Below, piece by piece: positions 33,394 to 44,305 of a DNA stretch of 64,000 nt; within the stretch, counting starts at the first letter, position 1, and every line of letters begins with the position of its first letter. The notes under the pieces were generated by a model, which was not told where the DNA came from, searched no databases, and saw only the letters and a program-made list of their open reading frames with translations. This DNA is from Chondrosia reniformis (Eukaryota > Porifera > Demospongiae > Chondrillida > Chondrillidae). A program made the translations under genes and the position numbers. The stretch is taken from assembly GCA_947172415.1 (NCBI GenBank), contig OX359196.1:188501-252500 (forward strand), read 5' to 3'.

Positions 33394-34614
33394 TTAGGAG
33401 GTTTCCATTGATTGACCATTTTCTTCCATCTCTATCTGGTCAGATTCTCTTTGAATCATTTGCTGCAGCTCGTTGACAGAGTGAAGAAGAATGTGAAACT
33501 CTCTTCGCCTCAACTCAAACTATAAATTGAGTATTCAAGGACCAATGACATATATACAAGTTGTTGAATACATTATTATATAGCAATGTATAGAGTTGAT
33601 AGGGTTGTACATATATATGCAGTGATATACCGTATAGCGGGATATTTTGGAAGGTGCAAATTTTCATATAAATGGCCGGAAGGCCTTCAGAATTAATTTT
33701 CATATTCTTAATTTCACTCACATTTTTACTAGCAAGTACACACGCAAAACTTTTCGCAGTATTTATAAAATATACGAAAATTTGCACCAATCCAAAATTT
33801 CCCGCTATACGGTAAATACTTGATAGGGTTGTATATATTAGTTGACATATGTATAGTTGTATATAAAAGGCACTATCACTATCTACTATTACAGTACCAT
33901 GCCTTACTTTACTAATTAAAGCATCTTTCTTCTTCTTGAGTTGTGCCTGCTGTTCTTGTAGTTGTGTCAGCTCCATTTCTGTCTTCTGCCTCTCAGGGTG
34001 CTCCTGAATGACTCGTGCTAGAGCATCGTACTGTTGCCGATGGTGTCTAATGTCTTTTGCTTCTTTGAGATCCTCACGAGCTGTGCTAATATTTGCTTCA
34101 CAATCCTTTATACTTTGCTCTTAAATAAGGACATTAAATTAAATACGTAATATATATTTATTATTATTATTATATATAGCTCACCAATGTCAGCATTGAT
34201 TTTCTTGTATCGCTTTAGCTCCAATTGATTCATATCCATAATCATTTGTGTTTTTGCAAAGGAAAATTCACACTGCTCCAAGCTAAACAACATCTTTTGA
34301 TGCTCCGAGTCACTGAGAGAAACACATATCGCAAGACTCACGCAAAAAGACATTTGGAAACAACAAAACAAAAAAACGCATCTTGTTATATTTTAAGAAA
34401 CCTTGTACCTGTCATCTTCGTCTCCGTCTTTACTGTTGCACCATTTCACAAATGTCTTTACAATTGAATTAATTCTTCTATCGTCGTTTGACACGCCATC
34501 TCCATCCACAAGCAGGCGCTTGCGAATGATCTCGTCTAACAGAGGAAGAGAGTGAAGCATAGCAAGACAACCAGCAAATTCAAGGAAAACCCAAATCTAA
34601 CCTTCGGTAGCCAT
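33394..34614 (-). CDS. THOC7: THO complex subunit 7
   Basis: Five exons (34614-34602, 34535-34409, 34312-34185, 34119-33908, 33519-33394) give 201 residues; human THOC7 has 204. Matches include DEIIRKRLLVDGDG, DDRRINSIVKTFVKWCNS near the N-terminus, QYDALARVIQEHPER in the middle and FELRRREFHILLHSVNELQQ at the C-terminus. It is a long coiled-coil subunit of THO/TREX, which couples transcription to mRNA export in the nucleus. The micro-exon 1 encodes only MATE. The 3' end is tail to tail with the Tudor gene, 125 bp apart. Intron 4 contains a MITE. Confidence 0.95.
33627..33814. mobile_element. MITE with TACCGTATAGCGGG terminal inverted repeats
   Basis: The ends ACCGTATAGCGGGATATTTT and the reverse complement of AAATTTCCCGCTATACGGTA extend into about 40 bp of imperfect inverted repeat (including GGTGCAAATTTTC). 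Flanked by TA. Length about 187 bp, no coding capacity, in THOC7 intron 4. CCGTATAGCGGG-type MITEs are widespread in invertebrate genomes. Confidence 0.9.
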
Positions 34615-34918
34615 TTTTAGGGTAATCGCTTCAAATGTTTCTGTAAATGTTGCTGGAATTCTAAAACAAATCTAAAGCAGCAGCCCTTTTCTACCAGACG
34701 CCATATTTTAAGAAAATGGTCTTCAATCAACAGCTACCTGGTCTGGAACCGAGACTACAGTATCTACTGGGGTAGTTCCTTGGACATACAACTAAAACCT
34801 CTAGAGCAGTTACATATTCATATATTTCTGTATCATGAATATTGGCATAAATCAACTAAGAAGATAGACTTTAATTAAATATTTAATTCAGTATATTATT
34901 TAAAAGGTTAAAAAGATT

Positions 34919-35341
34919 CTATCGTTCAACGTCATCTTCTAAAGATGTTTCGTTAATCTTTTTTTCCTCCAAGTCCCAAAGGGCACTGGTTACTATTCTC
35001 TTAGCGGCAGAAGGGTCGACCTTTATTGTTCTAGTGTCTTCTTTGCCGGCTGATCTTACCGACACATCCGTTATTCTCTGCATAATCTTTTGAATGCGAC
35101 CCAACTCTTGTTTGACGGGATGGTCCTTCACGTCCACTCCCTTTAAGGCGAGGTACATCCAATAGAGACTTGTTAAAGCGTAGCTAGTGGTAACCGCCAG
35201 AGAAGCTTCGGAGAGATCAGATAGATCCTCAGACGATTCATTGTTGCACCACAAGTTTGCAAGCCTCTCCACTTCACCTAAACAGAGATGAAATTGTTCA
35301 CACGGCTCTTCAATTTCAACAGGCAGCGTTTCCTCGTCCAT
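34919..35341 (-). CDS. C1D: C1D (Rrp47/Lrp1 family) exosome cofactor
   Basis: Intronless frame of 140 residues; human C1D has 141. The Sas10/C1D domain is recognised by LPVEIEE near the N-terminus, TTSYALTSLYWMYLALKGVD and DHPVKQELGRIQKIMQRITD in the middle, and AAKRIVTSALWDLEEKK near the end. C1D binds the catalytic exosome subunit EXOSC10 and takes part in rRNA and snoRNA 3' processing; DNA-repair and corepressor roles are also reported for the human protein. The C-terminal lysine-rich tail of human C1D is replaced by an acidic end (SLEDDVER). Confidence 0.93.
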   Translation of the reverse strand: MDEETLPVEIEEPCEQFHLCLGEVERLANLWCNNESSEDLSDLSEASLAVTTSYALTSLYWMYLALKGVDVKDHPVKQELGRIQKIMQRITDVSVRSAGKEDTRTIKVDPSAAKRIVTSALWDLEEKKINETSLEDDVER

Positions 35342-36330
35342 TTTGACGGACTACGGCACTCTAGCCACTGCGTATAATAAAGCAGTGAAATCACGTGACT
35401 ACTGGCTACTACGCCCAATAGATTCAAAATGATGAATTCCAATGTTTTGAATTTTTCCTAAGTAAATTGTAAAGTAAAGTAAGAGTAAAAATATAGTCTA
35501 CATCCTGTAAAAGTTTTTTTTGAATTCTCTTCGATATTAATTTTACGTAACACGAGAAAAAAAGAAGAAAAAACGACCCAAGCGTGTTTGGAACTCAATC
35601 GGTTCCCAGACCCTTCAACAAATATCGCGATATGCTAACGATAAGGAAAAAAGGGAAAAATGTCCATTCTCTGTGGGTTGCAACAAATATCGCGATATAC
35701 TGACGATAAAAAAAGATAAAAGACCAGTCACGTTAGCCAGCAGAGACTGCTGTTACCGTCGAGCACCACGAGGAGGTGTGACTTGGATTTTGCTCGACGC
35801 AGGGAGTTCACGTTACCATCCACAATGCGAGCCGTCCTTCCATCGCTGGTCGTCTGGGGCCAGGATCGTTGGTAACGCCTAACTGGTGTAGTTTCGGCTT
35901 TGGTAGTCACGGAGTGACAGAACCGGCCTTATCCCTCCCCGGGTTCCGTTGTATCGATAAATCGATAATTGGTGAGCACATCCCCATGGCACCAACCGAT
36001 ACAGGGCAGCTACGGAACCTAGACACTACCAAGCCATCGAGTAAGGACTTACTCTCTTACCCGAGGCTCCACGCTGGCAGGCCTGAATGGTCATGTTAAA
36101 ATGGACTATTTATATGCAACTACGTTGTGAAATGATAAAGAAAAAAAGAAAAAAACTGATTACCGTTGTACTGATTACAGTACTGGCACTTTAACGCAAC
36201 ATGTTCCGGTACCGCCACTGCGTTTATTATATTCAAAATGAGTTTAATATTTTATAATTCCTTATAAACAAACTGCAGCTTTGAACATTATAAATTAAAG
36301 TTAATGTACAGAAATTAAAATCAATTTATT
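35342..36330. other. C1D upstream region with unexplained CpG-rich block
   Basis: Between the C1D start and the RAD54L2 stop. At 35616 and 35681 the sequence CAACAAATATCGCGATAT recurs (65 bp apart), each with the palindrome ATATCGCGATAT and a following GACGATAA-type tail. From about 35720 to 36090 the sequence is richer in G, C and CpG than its surroundings, with hairpin-forming segments (TCGAGCA...TGCTCGA at about 35758-35796; a nested ATCGATAAATCGAT at about 35953). No frame resembles a protein. It may be a structured RNA gene, a degenerate transposon or a regulatory island. Confidence 0.4.
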
Positions 36331-39300
36331 TCATGTTGAAGCATACAAACTTTGCACAATGTCACTAATTGATGGGCTTTGAGTTTGACCATTTTGCGAT
36401 GTAGAGTTATCTCTTTCAGGTAAAGGATTGAAAGTGTCGTCCACATCAAGATCAAGAAGATTAACAAAATCAGAATAGTCTGAAGAGGTACCCTGACTAG
36501 AGTGATGGGCTGCAGGCGCAGGTGATTGTGAGTGGCTGCTAACCCAAGGAAAAGAAGGGTCTGGTGTTGGCCTGTATAATGATGTATCTGGTCGTTCTGG
36601 GGCCGGGAGGCTAGTAAAAGGGCCTGTATAACTGTGGTTATTGGAATAATTGGTTTGCTGAGTGCGAGCTCCAGGGAAGGGTCTCACATTGTCATAGCTC
36701 CTCTGTTTCCAAAGAGGGTTCTGCGAGGTGGACAGCGGATGAGGAGCTACAGATTGTGGGATGGGCGGGGCTATTTGCTGTGGATAGCTGCTGTTCCCCA
36801 TTGAGACAGGCTGTCCTGCAGGAGGAAACATGGGTTCTTTAAAGGATGCTAGATTGAATCCGTTAGTCCGTTGCTTGGAGGCCAACTCAGCCATAGCTTC
36901 ACTATAAGACAACTGCTTTGGTGGAGATGGTTGTTGCTGGCTGGGATGGCCACTGGTACCAGGAGTGGCCATGTAGTTAGACGGTGCTGGGAGGGAGAAC
37001 CCCTTACGTGTCCTTTCGCGCTCAAACTGGAAATCTACACAGTGGATGGTGAGGTCACATTTGTTAGGTACTGTCCTTGAATGTGTTTGCAAGTATTGTA
37101 CAATCTACTCTATACGTACATAGCTCTACGTACCTTGCATTGCTTGCTGTTTCTCGTTATCTGTCAACTGATCTTGGCTGTCAATCAGGAGTGACTCATG
37201 TTCAAAAGGAATCTACAGAACAAGTGGATGCATGTCTCTTCATGAATATCTAACACACCATTTATAAACATGCTACTTTGAGTAAAGGACTCTATAGGGA
37301 ACTAAACCTAGTGAAAGCTTTGGATGAGGACAGACTTACAAACCTTGGACAGTAAATGGTGAAACTGGTATGAGACGGACATCAGTACAGGATCAAATCT
37401 AAACTTTGAGACAACTGACGAGGGATCAATTTCTTCTGGAACAATTTCCTTTTGTATAGAAACATTCATATAAAATCCTTGCCAGACCTGTTACCATGGC
37501 TACCATGCACTTACTACTGGATCCTGCCAACCCTCAATGTCATATTTGGCCATATTTCTCTCGGGATTCAGTTCATCCACAACTCGATCTACCAGTAGCA
37601 AGTCAACACACATAGGAATCACACACCAGTACAGTAGCAAGTCAACACATAGGAATCACACACCAGTACAGTAGCAAGTCAACACACAGGAATCACACAC
37701 CAGTACAGTAGCAAGTCAACACACAGGAATCACACACCAGTACAGTAGCAAGTCAACACACAGGAATCACACACCAGTTCAGTAGCAAGTCAACACACAG
37801 GAATCACACACCAGTACAGTAGCAAGTCAACACACAGGAATCACACACCAGTACAGTAGCAAGTCAACACACAGGAATCACACACCAGTACAGTAGCAAG
37901 TCAACACACAGGAATCACACACCAGTACAGTAGCAAGTCAACACACAGGAATCACATCTGGCAGTATATGTTTGTTGCTGTACCTGACATTCCTTGCTTG
38001 AGGATCTGTTTCTGGTACATCTTCTTTTCCATGGTCCCATCCATGACCAGTCTGTAGATGTGACAAGACTTTTCTTGGCCGTATCTGTACACACGGCAGA
38101 CGGCCTGGGCATCGTGGCAAGGGTTCCATGCTACATCCATCACCACCACCCGATTAGCTGCTACGAGGTTGATTCCCAGTGAGCCAGCCCTGCAAAGAGG
38201 AGTAGAGGAAGCCATTGTAGACTGCAATCCACTGTACCATACAGACATACCTTGTAGACAATAGGAACAGCCAGGCCTTGCCTTGTGGAGAATTGAACTT
38301 CTTGATCATATTCTCCCTGTCAGACATTGCCGTGCCTCCGTCCAACCCTTAGGGAGGTGGGTGGGGTCGGTCAGTATGTACCTCACAAATAATGCATATT
38401 TCTTACTGTAATATGTACGTCCCTTCTTCCATGTTTCACTTGTGTATTGAATGGTTCCATTCTGACTCAAAGCTGGAATTGGAATGGGTCTGATGGCCAA
38501 AAACTTTTCAATGAGTGATAAAGTTGATAGACTTTGACTGAAAGTGGAATGGTGCAAAAGGTCAAATAGCAATTGGGGTCCAAAGGTCAAAGGTAAAATG
38601 GCAAACCTGAAGACTAGCATCTTGTCTCCCAGTGCCACTGAGAGATCCAACATTCCCATCAGAAAAAGAAACTTGGTACTGTTCTCAATGTTCATTTCCT
38701 TGTAGTTCTCCACTTCCGGCCACTTTACTGATACCCTGACATCTTGCTTCATCCTGCTTGGGAGAGGCTCGTCCAGATCCTGAATAGTCGCCTGAGGACA
38801 GTCATTGGAACAGAAGGGGCCATTACTCATGTATTAGCAATCACAGCAGTTATACACATGCACACATCCCTTACTGTTGGGACACGCCCACTCCAACTAT
38901 GGGGACACACCCACCCCTGCCTGTGGGGACACACCCACCCCAACTATGGGGACACACCCACCCCTGCCTGTGGGGACACACCCACCCCAACTATGGGGAC
39001 ACACCCACCCCTGCCTGTGGGGAAATACATTCCATTACATTCTGTCAATCACTATGTGACTCACAGAAAGCTCGTTCTCTCTGGAGGAGTTGGCTGCATC
39101 GTAAAAGAGGTCGGGATGGTTCCAAACACGAGTAAGGAAGGTGAAGCACACAATTGGATTGCTGCTCAAGGATTCTCTGGTGTGGTCGTACAACTGCTTT
39201 TGCACTTCAGAAGGTGTGACATACAATACGTGTTCATACTTGTTTGGCAGCGACTGCTTCAGAATGCGGTGATCACATCTGAGAGGGAGAGTGAGAGGGA

Positions 39301-42300
39301 GAGTGAGAGGGAGGGCTGGCGGGGACAGTGAGAGGGAGGGCTGGCGGGGACAGTGAGAGGGAGGGCTGGCGGGGACAGTGAGAGGGAGGGCTGGGAGTGT
39401 GAGATATTTTTAATCACCTCAACACAAAACCACTTAATAGAGTTGTAAGCACATGAGATCTATGTTTCATCAGTTGCACATCCTAAGAATGAAACAGAAA
39501 AACAGTTCATTCAACCACAAGTGTTTCATTGGAGACCATCATCATAGCTAAACCTTTTCAACGCTGTCATTACAGAGTCCATTATTAATGGGATTCTCAA
39601 AAAGGGCCTTAAATTCTTTCTTGTCTCCCAGGTAATTGGGTCTGACAAAGTCGACCATGCACCAGTACTCCATGAGGTTGTTTTGCAGAGGGTAACCAGT
39701 TAGGATGATGCGTCTCCTGGTAGCAATCTGTTTTAGGGCTATCGAAATATTGGTAGCCTCGTTCTTGATTCTGTGGCCCTCGTCACATATCACAAGATCT
39801 GGTCCTGGTCTGCACAAGGCCTCCTGTATCCCTGGAGAAGAGCACAGAGCAGATAACCACCTGGGAGGGGCGGGGCCAGTGGCAGCAGGTACATACGTAT
39901 ATCTACCTGGGAGGGGCGGGGCCAGTGGCAACAGGTACATATATCTACCTGGGAGGGGCGGGGCCAGTGGCAGCAGGTACATACGTATATCTACCTGGGA
40001 GGGGCGGGGCCAGTGGCAACAGGTACATACATATATCTACCTGGGAGGGGCGGGGCCAGTGGCAACAGGTACATACGTATATCTACCTGGGAGGGGCGGG
40101 GCCAGTGGCAACAGGTACATACGTATATCTACCTGGGAGGGGCGGGGCCAGTGTATTTAAATTGAAAATTCCTTTGACATAATTATAAAATATTTGGCAT
40201 GTGTTGATATTTAAGATATTGCAAGCCTTACAACTTCACTAGCAAGATAACTCACCAATTAACCCTTCCATCTCCTTTTCTGTCTTGTCAAGGTCTATGA
40301 CATTAGAATTCTCCGGCTGAAACTTTTTCTTCTTTTGCTTCTTCTTGACAGCCATTTTGTTCCCAGCAATAGATGGAACTGACATAGCTAGGAGGCGGTA
40401 CATCTCATAACCAATTAGCAGGACCCCGCCCTCCTCCCTCCACTCGCCAATGATGCCAACTCGTGTCTCCATGGTTTTAGCCGCATCGCTTAGATAGAAC
40501 AGCTTGAAAGGCCTAGGTTCCACTGGGATGGGACCGCCCTCTTGGGCAGCAGGACTGCCCGCTTTGGGGAGCCAGTGATTGAATTCTGCTATCCAGTTCA
40601 TGAGAGTGTTGACCGGGACAATGATGAGCACGTGCTTGGCTGGAGTGCATCTGAAGAAGACTTCCACAAAACCAATTGCCTGAAGGGTTTTCCCCAAACC
40701 CATGGAATGCGCCAGTATGCAACCAAATCCATCAACTTTGCTATATCTCTTTTGGCTCTCAATAATGTTGTCGTACAGGAATCTCATTCCTCCAATCTGA
40801 TGAGGCTTGGCAGTGAGAGCCACCTGAGTGGCCAGGTGAACATCCTCTTCATCGGCTGCATGACCAGGATTCAGTATTACCTCCTTTGGATCACTCACTG
40901 GTCCCTTCTCTTTGATGTCAAGTCCTAGATACTTTTGGCGAACAGAGAGACTGGACTTTGACCCTTGACCTTCGACCTGCAGATCTAACAGCACAAAATG
41001 CATTGAAAATTTAAGCATTTTATCATAAAAAGAAATCAATTTTCTAGCATAAGAATCTCAGGAAATGAATACTCAGACTTGTACATCATTTGTATTGTGT
41101 GAATATTTTAATTTGTATAATTGAGGTTGGTGTACTAAATTCTCTTCAACAAAGATTGAGATTATAGGTACTTTGAACTCTGTCTACCAGGCAGCCATTT
41201 TCCTAGCCCCAATGGCATCCGCTATACTGGGAGTACATTCACTTGAAGGACCTGACATTTCTTTCTATCAGTCAGGCAGTAAAAAGGGAAAGGTTCTGTC
41301 ATTATGATCACTTTATACTTCAAACACCACACTTTCTAAGACATCAGCACAGTCTACCCGCATCTAGCACACACACACTAACCTTTGCCAGGTTTGGCTA
41401 AATCCTCCTCATCTGACAGTATAACAATTTCTTGCTTTGTGCTTGATCCTAGGTTAGGGGGCAGGGCTTCTGTATGGTCACGCCCCCTTTCTATCCTATC
41501 TTCCGTTCCTGTGCTAGGCTCTCCCAAGGTTGGCTGAACTGAGGTTGGAAAGGGCACACTTTCTGATATGTTAGCCACGCCCACTGTAGGCTGTAATGAA
41601 GGGGTTTTCCCTTTGGTGGGCATATCAGCTGCGTTAAGTAAAGTAACCACACTCTCAGGAAGGCTGTCCGCCAAGTCATCATTGCCGCCCTCCAAGCCGC
41701 CAAAGAGACCGATTCTCTTCATTCTCTCAATTTCTTCATTCTGAGCCAAAGAAGTCTCTGGTTTCAGATCCTTTAGCTTTGATCTCTTTATATTTCTACG
41801 CTGAAATGCCTTCTTTCGTTCACTTTTGGCCTTTTTCTTTCTTTCTCTTTTCTTTTTTGTCTCTGGAGGTACCTCTACTCCATCATCCTCTGTAGCAGCT
41901 TTTCTTCTTCTCTTTCGTTTGGTCACCTTGGGCTTTTCTTCTTGGTGCTCCTTGCTCAAATCCTCTGACACGTGCTCATTTATCACTTCTGAGTGTGGTA
42001 CACCATCGTCTTTTAGGGAATCCCTCTCAGAGAGAGTGTTATCTACTGTACCGTCCACGAGGCTGCTTTGTCCTGACCTTTCATTGACTGTCTTGTCCTC
42101 CTCCAACTGAAGGACTTCGTGCAAAGGGTCCAAAATGAACTCCTCGTCTGTTTCTTCAGAGTCTGATGTTTCTTCGAGGGCACTGTCCCCTTCAAAGGAA
42201 GACTCGTCACTTGAATACGAGAACCGTTTCCTGTCACGCCCGTTAAAAAGGGACAGGCCGCCGTTCAACGATTCTTTTCTAAGATCTTCGACGACCTCAT

Positions 42301-42355
42301 CATTACCGTTACTAACTCCGTTCACTAATAATAAACTGTCCATCATCGAAAACAA
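36331..42355 (-). CDS. RAD54L2: RAD54L2/ARIP4 SNF2-family ATPase
   Basis: About 15 exons: 42355-41383, 40984-40256, 39831-39554, about 39484-39416, about 39278-39070, about 38835-38610, and further exons to 37026-36331. The acidic/basic N-terminus is low complexity. The SNF2 N-terminal lobe has motif [47 protein letters not shown] and motif [12 protein letters not shown], followed by [20 protein letters not shown]. The helicase C lobe has [32 protein letters not shown] and [13 protein letters not shown]. These match vertebrate ARIP4 rather than ATRX or RAD54. ARIP4 is a nuclear DNA-dependent ATPase that modulates steroid-receptor transcription and removes TOP2 from DNA. The C-terminus is a Pro/Ser/Gln-rich tail ending ...[10 protein letters not shown]. 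Start codons are 97 bp from SAMTOR, a shared promoter. At least four introns contain minisatellites. Confidence 0.93.
37266..37336 (+). mobile_element. Dispersed repeat family 2, copy b (truncated)
   Basis: AGGGAACTAAACCTAGTGAA then AGCTTTGGATGAGGACA, preceded by AACATGCTACTTTGAGTAAAGG; lacks the 3' half. In a RAD54L2 intron. Confidence 0.7.
37590..37955. repeat. 37-bp minisatellite, about 9-10 copies
   Basis: Unit AGTAGCAAGTCAACACACAG plus GAATCACACACCAGTAC, in a RAD54L2 intron immediately before the exon encoding the end of the helicase C lobe. Confidence 0.97.
38868..39025. repeat. 47-bp minisatellite built of two half-units
   Basis: GGGGACACACCCACCCCTGC CTGT alternates with GGGGACACACCCACCCCAAC TAT. 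Intronic in RAD54L2. A related GGGGACACACCCACTAGCCT repeat is at 59525-59640. Confidence 0.93.
39283..39398. repeat. GAGAGGGAGGGCTGGCGGGGACAGT repeat
   Basis: About four units of 25-26 bp preceded by GAGAGTGAGAGG units, purine rich on the plus strand, in a RAD54L2 intron. Confidence 0.9.
39860..40153. repeat. 46-bp minisatellite, about 6 copies
   Basis: Unit TACCTGGGAGGGGCGGGGCC plus AGTGGCAACAGGTACATACG TATATC, in a RAD54L2 intron. Each unit contains GGGGCGGGGC, an SP1-like GC box. Confidence 0.97.
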
Positions 42356-42451
42356 TGACCAGATGCTTCAAATCTAAGAATACTATTTTCTAAGCCTATT
42401 CAGCAACCGCGCCATTTTCCCCTGGGGGCTTTCAAAATGACGTAATCTAAA
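42356..42451. promoter_or_regulatory. Bidirectional promoter RAD54L2 - SAMTOR
   Basis: Only 96 bp separate the two divergent start codons, so the core promoters and 5' UTRs must overlap or be very short. Confidence 0.7.
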
Positions 42452-44159
42452 ATGGCGTCCTGCCAAGAACTCCATAATAGCATTATAAAAGGCACTCACA
42501 AAATCCTCAGAACTCAGTATAAACAAGGCAAGTGGGACATTGGAAGCTTTGCCTGTTTGTCAAATGAACCGACTGACTGTCCAAGATAACAAAATCTTGT
42601 ACTATCAATATCTCAGAGTGTTTGTATATGTGTTCATATGCATTGTATTGAGTGCATGTTTGCATGTAGGTAGCAAGACAGACAATGAAATTTGGGGGGA
42701 ACATCTCAAGAAAACAGAAACCCTAATGGAGTATGCAACTTCAATGCATTCTTTAGCAACTTCTGTTTGGGAACAAAGAACTAGTGATCCGAGTGATGTT
42801 GATTTAAATGACCGAATCAAATGGACTGCAAAGTCCTGCTGTGAATACTTTAGAGAAGGAGAACTTGTAAAGATGCTACAGAAAGATCTACGTAGACTTC
42901 AGTTTGGCAACCCTTCTCAAGTTGAAGAGTCTCTTCTGCCACCAGATGAGCAGGGGGCACTAACATATGTAGAAAATATGTTTAATAAGAGCCCATGGGC
43001 GCTTCTTGATGTTGGTAGTTGTTATAATCCATTTTCACATTATTCATCATTATTTAACACAACAGCCGTAGACATTGCTCCAGCAACCAAGGTCAGTTGT
43101 ACTATGAAGGAGCATAGCTAGGCCTGACATATTTACCATATTGTCTTCCTTCCTATAGACAGTTTATAAATATGACTTTCTCACAATGACATCACTAAGT
43201 GGAGAGGAAGTTATCTTAAAAGAGGAGTCATTCGATGTGGTTGTTTTCAGTCTGCTATTGTCCTACTTCCCCTCTCCTTCTCAGAGAGTACAGTGCTGTG
43301 TGAATGCCTACGCTCTGTTAAAGCCTCTTGGAGCTCTGGTTATTATTGAACCAGACAGCAGTCATCAGAACAAGAACGCTCACATGATCCACAGCTGGAA
43401 GACAGTCCTCCATACCCTTGGCTACCAGAGGTGGAGGTACATTACCACTCCCCTTCCTGTGCAGACAGTCACTAAACACAATTATATTTGAGATGGTTCA
43501 TGTTTAGATTTTTGAGTGTCTAGAGAATTGGACATTTCAACTCTGGGGGTCTTCTTCAGTGACTGAACCAGAAATAAAATTACTCCTAGATCTATTATAG
43601 AGCAGTGGATGACGATACTGGTTCCGATAAATATTTAAAGGAATAACGTCCTTCAATCAATCATTACACATCTTTACATGACTAGTCTAAACACCATTTT
43701 CCTACATACTACATCCATTCTACAGTAAAGGCCTATAGGGAACTAAACATAGTGAGAGCCTAGGGTTAGGATACAAGAGTCTTCTCTGTCTTCCTCTGCA
43801 TGCTCCCACTGGGCCAGCCAGCCATATGTCACGTGATTTAACGTTATACTAATCTGTAAGAGACAGACAGGCTTAAAAGTTCTCTTTTAACTGGTCCTCA
43901 TGACAATAAGAAAGCTAATGCCAATATGTTGGTATTGAGTATAATGTTTTTGTTGACTGGCGCCATTTTCTGTAGGTATGTCAAACTGAAGCATCTTCAC
44001 TGCATGTGCTTTAGAAAATGTTTTTCTGAGATACAAGTTAAGGATTCTCAGACATTGAAGGACATCTCCAACCACATGTTTACACCTCAGGACCGGGAGA
44101 CAGGAGATAAGGAAACCACAAGTGAACTGCCAAACATTACTAACACAACTCTACCATAA
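42452..44159 (+). CDS. BMT2: SAMTOR (BMT2) S-adenosylmethionine sensor
   Basis: Four exons: 42452-42527 (or 42531), 42670 (or 42674)-43091, 43159-43436, 43976-44159. Total 319 residues; human 405, the difference being mainly the C-terminal tail. A class I methyltransferase fold is indicated by NEIWGEHLKK near the N-terminus, the SAM-binding loop LLDVGSCYNPF, the acidic strand AVDIAPATK, VVVFSLLLSYFPSPSQRVQC and the family-specific IIEPDSSHQNKNAHMIHSWK. The human protein binds SAM and, when SAM is scarce, binds GATOR1/KICSTOR to inhibit mTORC1. The first intron can be read either as GC-AG (CAAG/GCAAGT) or as GT-AG with a weak donor (CAA/GTGGGA); both keep frame and length. Tail to tail with ACY1 (147 bp). 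Confidence 0.93.
43700..43834 (+). mobile_element. Dispersed repeat family 2, copy c
   Basis: CCTATAGGGAACTAAACATA, GTGAGAGCC..., then GAGTCTTCTCTGTCTTCCTC and CACTGGGCCAGCCAGCC. In the last SAMTOR intron. The upstream flank CCATTTTCCTACAT is shared with copy d. Confidence 0.7.
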
Positions 44160-44305
44160 CTGAATCAGAAGTACTTGAAGACTTCAATAATCTTCCAAAT
44201 GATTTTTGATTACTTTTTAGACAATAGATAATTTATTATGAAAATAAATATTTTACTTATTAATGATGACCTAATATATGGAGTTGACTGAATTGTCAAA
44301 TTTCA

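Noticed and set aside
37590..37955. CRISPR-like appearance of regularly spaced repeats
   Set aside because: Units are contiguous 37-bp tandem copies without unique spacers; the context is an intron of a eukaryotic gene.
36331..42355. ATRX or RAD54 as the identity of the SNF2 gene
   Set aside because: [15 protein letters not shown] and the spacing around [10 protein letters not shown] match ARIP4 (RAD54L2) better; no ADD domain is present.
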